Positions 59,261-64,000 of a stretch of 64,000 nucleotides of DNA are shown here, piece by piece. Each line of letters opens with the position of its first letter. Position 1 is the stretch's first letter. The stretch spans positions 16,932,689 to 16,996,688 of the forward strand of contig NC_030850.1 in the NCBI RefSeq assembly GCF_000208745.1. Reading direction: 5' to 3'. A program made the position numbers and the translations under genes. The notes beneath the pieces were generated by a model that saw only the letters and a program-made list of their open reading frames with translations, made no database searches and was not told the origin of the DNA. This stretch comes from Theobroma cacao (Eukaryota; Streptophyta; Magnoliopsida; Malvales; Malvaceae).

Positions 59261-62249
59261 TGTAAAGCCCGACCTTTTAAAATATTTGTCATGACATACA
59301 TGTGATGGATAGCCTGTTTGCATACTTGGAAAGCCCCAAAAAATAGTCAAAAGTCGATATTGTACCAAATGGTACTATTAAGTTGAATTAAGCCTGGAAC
59401 TAGTCTAAATAGAGATCTTAAGATGAAATTGAGAATTTTAAAACCCCAGAATGACTTAAAATGATGATTTGGAGTTCGAGGGCTGAATTGAAGTCAATTT
59501 GGAATTTTCATGTTCTAGGGGTAAAATGGTAATTTTGTCACCTAAGGACAAAATGGGAATTTTTGAAAAAGATTTTGATTACATTTGACTCATTGGAGTA
59601 TGATTTGAGTTTGAGAGGTGAAAATTTTAAATTCTGACATTTTTGGAGTCTTAGGGGTAAAACGGTAATTTTACTATTTTATGGGGGCAAAGTTGGAATT
59701 TTGAAATTTTACACCACCTAACACTTTTCATGCCCATGGATTTCAGCCATTAACATTTTGCATTGTGGATAATTAAAACATTTTATGTGGTGGAGAGAGA
59801 TTGCTTAATGGATAAGTATTACACATGGACCAATGGAAACATGCCATGTGTCAAGCTTGGATTATTCTAGAATTTCCTTGTAAAATCTATTTAAAACTCT
59901 CTTAGTCTCACCCATATGGCCAGCCAAAGCAGGAAGTGAAGAGGAAAGGAAAGAACACAAACCCTAGGTGGGAAAATTGAAAAAAAAGTGTGGGATTTCA
60001 AGGGATTAAGGTAATAAAGGTAAAATTTTATGATTTTATCTTGTGATTTACACTACCCATGCTTTCTTTTTCATTTTTCATGCTTAGAACTCAAGTTTGC
60101 ATGATGAACTCATACTGGCCGAATTTGAGAGTAAAGGTTTTGACCATTGATTTTGCTAGATTTCAAGCTAATTAAGTGTTTTTGGTTGTTTGGGAATGGA
60201 AAGTATGAAAATCTAGCAAGGAATCACTTTGTTCTTCACAAACCCACAAGAGGCCGAATTTTCTAGGGAAGATATTAAGGCTGAAATTGATGATATTTCA
60301 TGATATTTTGGTGGTATTTAATGATTAGTGAGGCTAAAAATTTAATGGGAAATTTTGGCATGAAAATACGAATTTTTACCTAATGTATAGACATGTGCGA
60401 TTTATGGTTCGGATTGATAAATTGAATCATATTCACAGTCATTGAGGTATTTTAAGTATAATTGGAGTGTAGAAAGTGAAAGAAATCGATTTAGAGTTAA
60501 ATTAGAGGTTTTAGCCAATTACACCGAGAATAGTGCGAATTAGGTCGAATACCGTATTTAAACGGCTATTCGAACATTTTGCATCACATTTCGTGCATTC
60601 ATATAGATTTGTAGAGCCTGAAATAGTTTATAATAAATTGACACAATTTATTGAAATTCGTGTCACATATGATGTATAGGTGGTGAGCCCTCTAACAAAA
60701 GGTAAAGAAATTGTGCTCGAAGACCGAGAATAGGAGTATATCGAACTCCTAGTACTGTGAGTAACCTTACTATCATCTTAATTATCTAAAGTGGTTTTTA
60801 TCCGATTTTGTGAATTTTAGGGAAAATGAATTAAATGATTAATTTTTCAGTTTTATAAACAAAATGTGATTTAATGAAATGATTTCATAAAATTGTTTTA
60901 AAATTGAATGATGGTTTGAAAATAGAGTAATTGGAGACCATTTGATGTATTGTGAATTTATGGTTCTAATTGATTGGCTTATGACAATATTGGCATGAAT
61001 GGCTGAATTGATATTTGTGTTGAAATGTATAAATTATTGTTTGCCTTGATAGGCTGGATAATGATAAAATTGCCATGTCATGTTGTTGAATTGTTATTGT
61101 ATGGCGAGAAATTGATTAGCTTATTGCAATGGACGGGTTCCGTGGACCAGCCTATTAGAGAGGCACGGTAACCCCGTTATATTCTTATCTCAGTAAAAGA
61201 GGCGCGGGTGGATAACTCCTGAGGTTAACACTTTAGAGTTCACTTCACTCCAAACCACCACGTGAGGGTGAACTCGGCCAACGCCAAGGAACGGCTATGT
61301 TTTCAAAATAAAAACATGATTTATGCGTACATAATTTTTTAACAGCCTTGGCGGACTCGGTTTGGGATAGCCCTCGGCCAAGGTATCCCTAATGACTGAG
61401 TATGATAATGATTTTGGCACGAGCCAAAGTTTTAAGAAATTCATAAGCCATGTTAATTACTCGATTTATATGAATTGATTTTATTTGGTTGAAACAAGTT
61501 GAAAGGTGATGAATTTTAGTATGTTAAACTGTTTTATCTATCTCCATTTACTCGACTTTAGATGATTTAGATGGTATTTGTTTACTCACTAAGATTTTAT
61601 AATCTCACCATCTTCCTTTTCAACCATTTCAGGCATGAGGTAGCTTGTGGATAGCAGATATCGTCAAGAATTATAGTCGACTTTACTACTCCAAAAATTA
61701 TAGGTTTACTAGCTTTGTGCACTTTTGTTCCTTATGGGCCCACAAGTCACTATAAAGTAAATTTCATATCCCGATTATCTGTATTATAGTACGTATGAAT
61801 TTATTTAGTTTTTACATTACAAAAAAATTATTTACCGATAACTCTATAAATATTGTTTTACAAGAAATTAGAATATTTTATTGAATATTTTTATTTTATT
61901 CAAATAGTTGCAATATCATTTTTAATAAATGTTTTAGACACCCACATTTATTTTAAATCATGAAATATGTGTTTTCCACTCATCTACTACATCTTTAGTC
62001 GGGTTTGAAAAATTTCGAGGAAAAATGACGAAAACGCCCCTGTGAGGTGAAAATTATTTTTCCACGGTTTTAAAAGGAAAAAAGCTTAAAATTCCTTAAA
62101 AACGAGGTTTGGCTATGATTTCTCACAGGGAAGATGAAAAAAATGGTACTAAAGCCTTGTAGGGTTCCGATTGGCACTCCAGGTAACGAATGTCTACCGG
62201 GACATCGCGACGGTTGTCACAAGCTCGAGGGGAGTACCGGGTCGTGACA
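59261..62249 (+). mobile_element. Gypsy solo LTR (family A), about 3 kb
   Basis: Starts TGTAAAGCCCGACC and ends CCGGGTCGTGACA. Flanks AATTC (59256-59260) and AATGC (62250-62254) match at four of five bases. It interrupts the leader of the surrounding element between primer site and internal ORF. No pol domain is inside, so it is a solo LTR left by recombination. An inverted, truncated relative lies at 15813-17925. It contains a GC-richer block at 61130-61390 and an intron-like AAGGTAATAAAGGTAAAA segment near 60010. Confidence 0.8.
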
Positions 62250-62589
62250 AATGCCTTCAAGAGCTAGGTAAGGACGACATTCCCATTATCTTAGGGAAAT
62301 TTTAAAGCCTATTGCACATCCAAAGGTTAAGTTATGACTGACAAACCCTAAGGAATTCGCAATATTGTGAAGCCTTAAATTTTTAGTAAATAAGGTTTTA
62401 GGGTAAGTTATCTTAAACCCTAAAGGCCATAAGGAAAGGAGAAATTTATTTAGAGTCAAAGTCGTGAAATTTGGGAAACGAAGGAAGAGTTTTGAAAAAG
62501 AGTTGACATCAATTGGTGACCAGACCACATCACACTTGAACGCTTTTGTTCAAGATAATGTGAGCGTTGTAAACCTAGAAACAATGCAC

Positions 62590-62925
62590 ACATGTACTGC
62601 GGAGCGTTACGAGTTTGAAGATATTTTGTAAGCACTGGATAATCGTGTATCCCGCCTTGAGATGATTATCAACCACGAGGTGTGGAGCAACTTTGAATGT
62701 GTTAAAGACAACATTGATCAACTAAAGTCTAATAGTGATGAGCTTTGCAAGAAATGGCACAACACATTGAACAACTTAATTTTCCATGATGTGGGGCAAA
62801 ATGAATTGATGGCAGCTATGTAGCAGCAACAATGGCAATTGACAGAGGTTGTTAGAGGTCTCGAGTAGAGAGTTGCACATGTAGTTGACAAATATTATGA
62901 AGCTGCACAACGTGACTTTTAAACT
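62590..62925 (+). pseudogene. Decayed coiled-coil (gag-like) ORF
   Basis: A single frame from about 62600 reads AERYEFEDIL, LDNRVSRLEMIINHEVW, VKDNIDQLKSNSDELCKKW, QQQWQLTEVVRGLE and RVAHVVDKYYE, interrupted by three in-frame stops (TAA near 62628, TAG near 62821 and 62866). The TAG stops lie where CAG would be expected, and the heptad pattern suggests a coiled coil like those before gag in some gypsy elements. I cannot name the family. Confidence 0.55.
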
Positions 62926-63223
62926 AGGCAATTTGAATAACGGAGATTTGGCACTAGATTATCCAAGCATCAAGTTCAAACCCCTCGTATCCTATGTGTG
63001 CCACAAACGAAAACACCGTGCATATAGGAGCCGTGTACTTGGACGTCAAAAGCCAACCACGAGCTAGACATCCACATGGCAGAACACATCCGAACTTGGA
63101 GGTGTTTTAGAAACAGCCTCTGGGGAGGTTGCCTCAATGGAGCCCATACCAATCGTGGGGAACCCACCGAAGACTTGTAATGGTGAGAGACCACAAAGCA
63201 ACAAGGGCGCTACCTAAATCGAG

Positions 63224-63233
63224 TAGGGGAGAA
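63224..63233 (+). promoter_or_regulatory. Polypurine tract
   Basis: TAGGGGAGAA directly precedes the TG of the 3' LTR. Confidence 0.85.
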
Positions 63234-63923
63234 TGTCATGGTCCATGATCCAATGACTAGTTCAGCTCGATGGAGGGCACAGACCAACAGCACACACTTG
63301 TGCTACACAATGCCTAAGGGCATAAATTAGGCTTGTGGTGACATCACTCATGGGCCCATCGACAACCAATATAGGGCCATCATTGATTGGGAGTTTCTAG
63401 ACGTCCGACTACACAAGGAGTTTGCATGAAGAGCTCGAGTTCGAGTAGGATTGCCCGTATAGAATAGTTTTAATGGGACTAAAATTTTTTTTTATTTATT
63501 TTGCTTGCAGTAAGACTTTAGGCTAGTGGTGTTCTATTTAGGAATAGAATATTAATTTTATTTAAATCTTTTGTTACCTACTCTAATTGTATTAGACAAC
63601 TAGAACTAGAGTTTGATTAGAAAAAAGTGCTATCACATTATAAATAGCTACCTTAGGTTTAGAGCAAAGGTAATTAGAGTCAATTGCCCCAGTAGTCATT
63701 CATTCGAGCATTCTAGTATTCGTAAGTTATTTACTTAGAATCTTAAGTATTTGTTTTCTTTTGGGAATAATATAATTATTTTTCCGCAAAGTCTTTTCTT
63801 CAAGTTTATTGAGTTTTTGCTTCCGTGTCTTTGTGCAAAATTCTAAGTTTGGTTGGCTTAGGCCTTCAATCCCCAAGCCCTAACTGCCGTGTGGATCTTG
63901 GTTAAAGTCCCAAGCTTGTGACA
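63234..63923 (+). repeat. 3' LTR (unoccupied MITE site)
   Basis: 690 bp, TGTCATGG to TGTGACA. Contains the intact MITE target TTAATTTTA at 63552-63560 and TATAAATAGC at about 63640. Confidence 0.88.
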
Positions 63924-63952
63924 CGTGGCTCCCTCAAAATTTTTGAACTTTT

Positions 63953-64000
63953 CTATATATATATATATATATAATATATATATATATATTATATATTATA
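63953..64000. repeat. AT-rich simple repeat at window end
   Basis: Runs of TA/AT with a few TT interruptions continue to the end of the window. Confidence 0.85.

Larger units (their letters stand above)
57697..63923 (+). mobile_element. Non-autonomous LTR retrotransposon with two nested insertions
   Basis: 5' LTR 57697-59204, primer site, short interior, polypurine tract at 63224-63233, 3' LTR 63234-63923. Removing the MITE (58030-58831) from the 5' LTR and the solo LTR (59261-62249) from the interior leaves LTRs of about 700 bp and an interior of about 1.0 kb. The interior has only a decayed coiled-coil ORF and no pol, so this is a small gag-like or non-coding element that depended on others. 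No convincing target duplication is left at the outer ends (CTATG versus CGTGG). Confidence 0.85.

Overview
This window is nuclear DNA from a dicot plant. The evidence is four spliced or plant-type genes with clear Arabidopsis relatives, AT-rich intergenic DNA, and several nested plant LTR retrotransposons (Ty1-copia of the sirevirus type, Ty3-gypsy of Athila/Tat-like and other types) plus Mutator-like MITEs. The species cannot be fixed from sequence alone.

Left third (1-31 kb), gene-bearing: a DUF4228/PADRE gene (+, 1610-2416); a four-exon NPH3/RPT2-like (NRL) gene, closest to Arabidopsis At5g48800 (-, 3641-7813); a 14.8 kb gene-free stretch whose second half is old Ty3-gypsy LTR debris (13349-21844); a four-exon BSD-domain gene (+, 22608-25358); and a three-exon Kip-related CDK inhibitor of the KRP3/KRP5 type (-, 28389-30917). 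The splice models were built by hand; exon phases close exactly and give proteins of 268, 620, 186 and 234 residues. From memory, NRL and KRP3 are close neighbours on Arabidopsis chromosome 5 and KRP5 and a BSD gene are neighbours on chromosome 3, so this looks like the ancestral order from which both Arabidopsis segments were thinned.

Middle (31-34.8 kb): two related Mutator-like MITEs (the first with an exact 9-bp target duplication) and a copia pol fragment.

Right half (34.8-64 kb), a nested retrotransposon stack. A sirevirus-like copia element (here SIRE-2A) sits in the old copia fragment. A second, complete 10.5 kb sirevirus-like element (SIRE-1, 36543-47086, duplication AAAGT) is inserted in the SIRE-2A gag. 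An Athila-like gypsy remnant is inserted in the SIRE-2A RNase H, followed by an inverted SIRE-2-type LTR piece and a second SIRE-2 pol copy (54058-55475). At the right end a small non-autonomous LTR element (57697-63923) carries a palindrome-rich Mutator-like MITE in its 5' LTR and a 3-kb gypsy solo LTR in its interior. All retrotransposon ORFs are broken by stops, frameshifts and lost catalytic residues.

The most unusual pattern is that unrelated repeat families each carry an array of their own short palindromic word (for example TGTATCGATACA, TTAATCGATTAA, AGGTATYGATACCT, TGCCGCGGCA-like, GTGCTCC..GGGAGCAC). Several share an ATCGAT core with different arms. In both sirevirus families the same word occurs in the LTR and again just downstream of pol.
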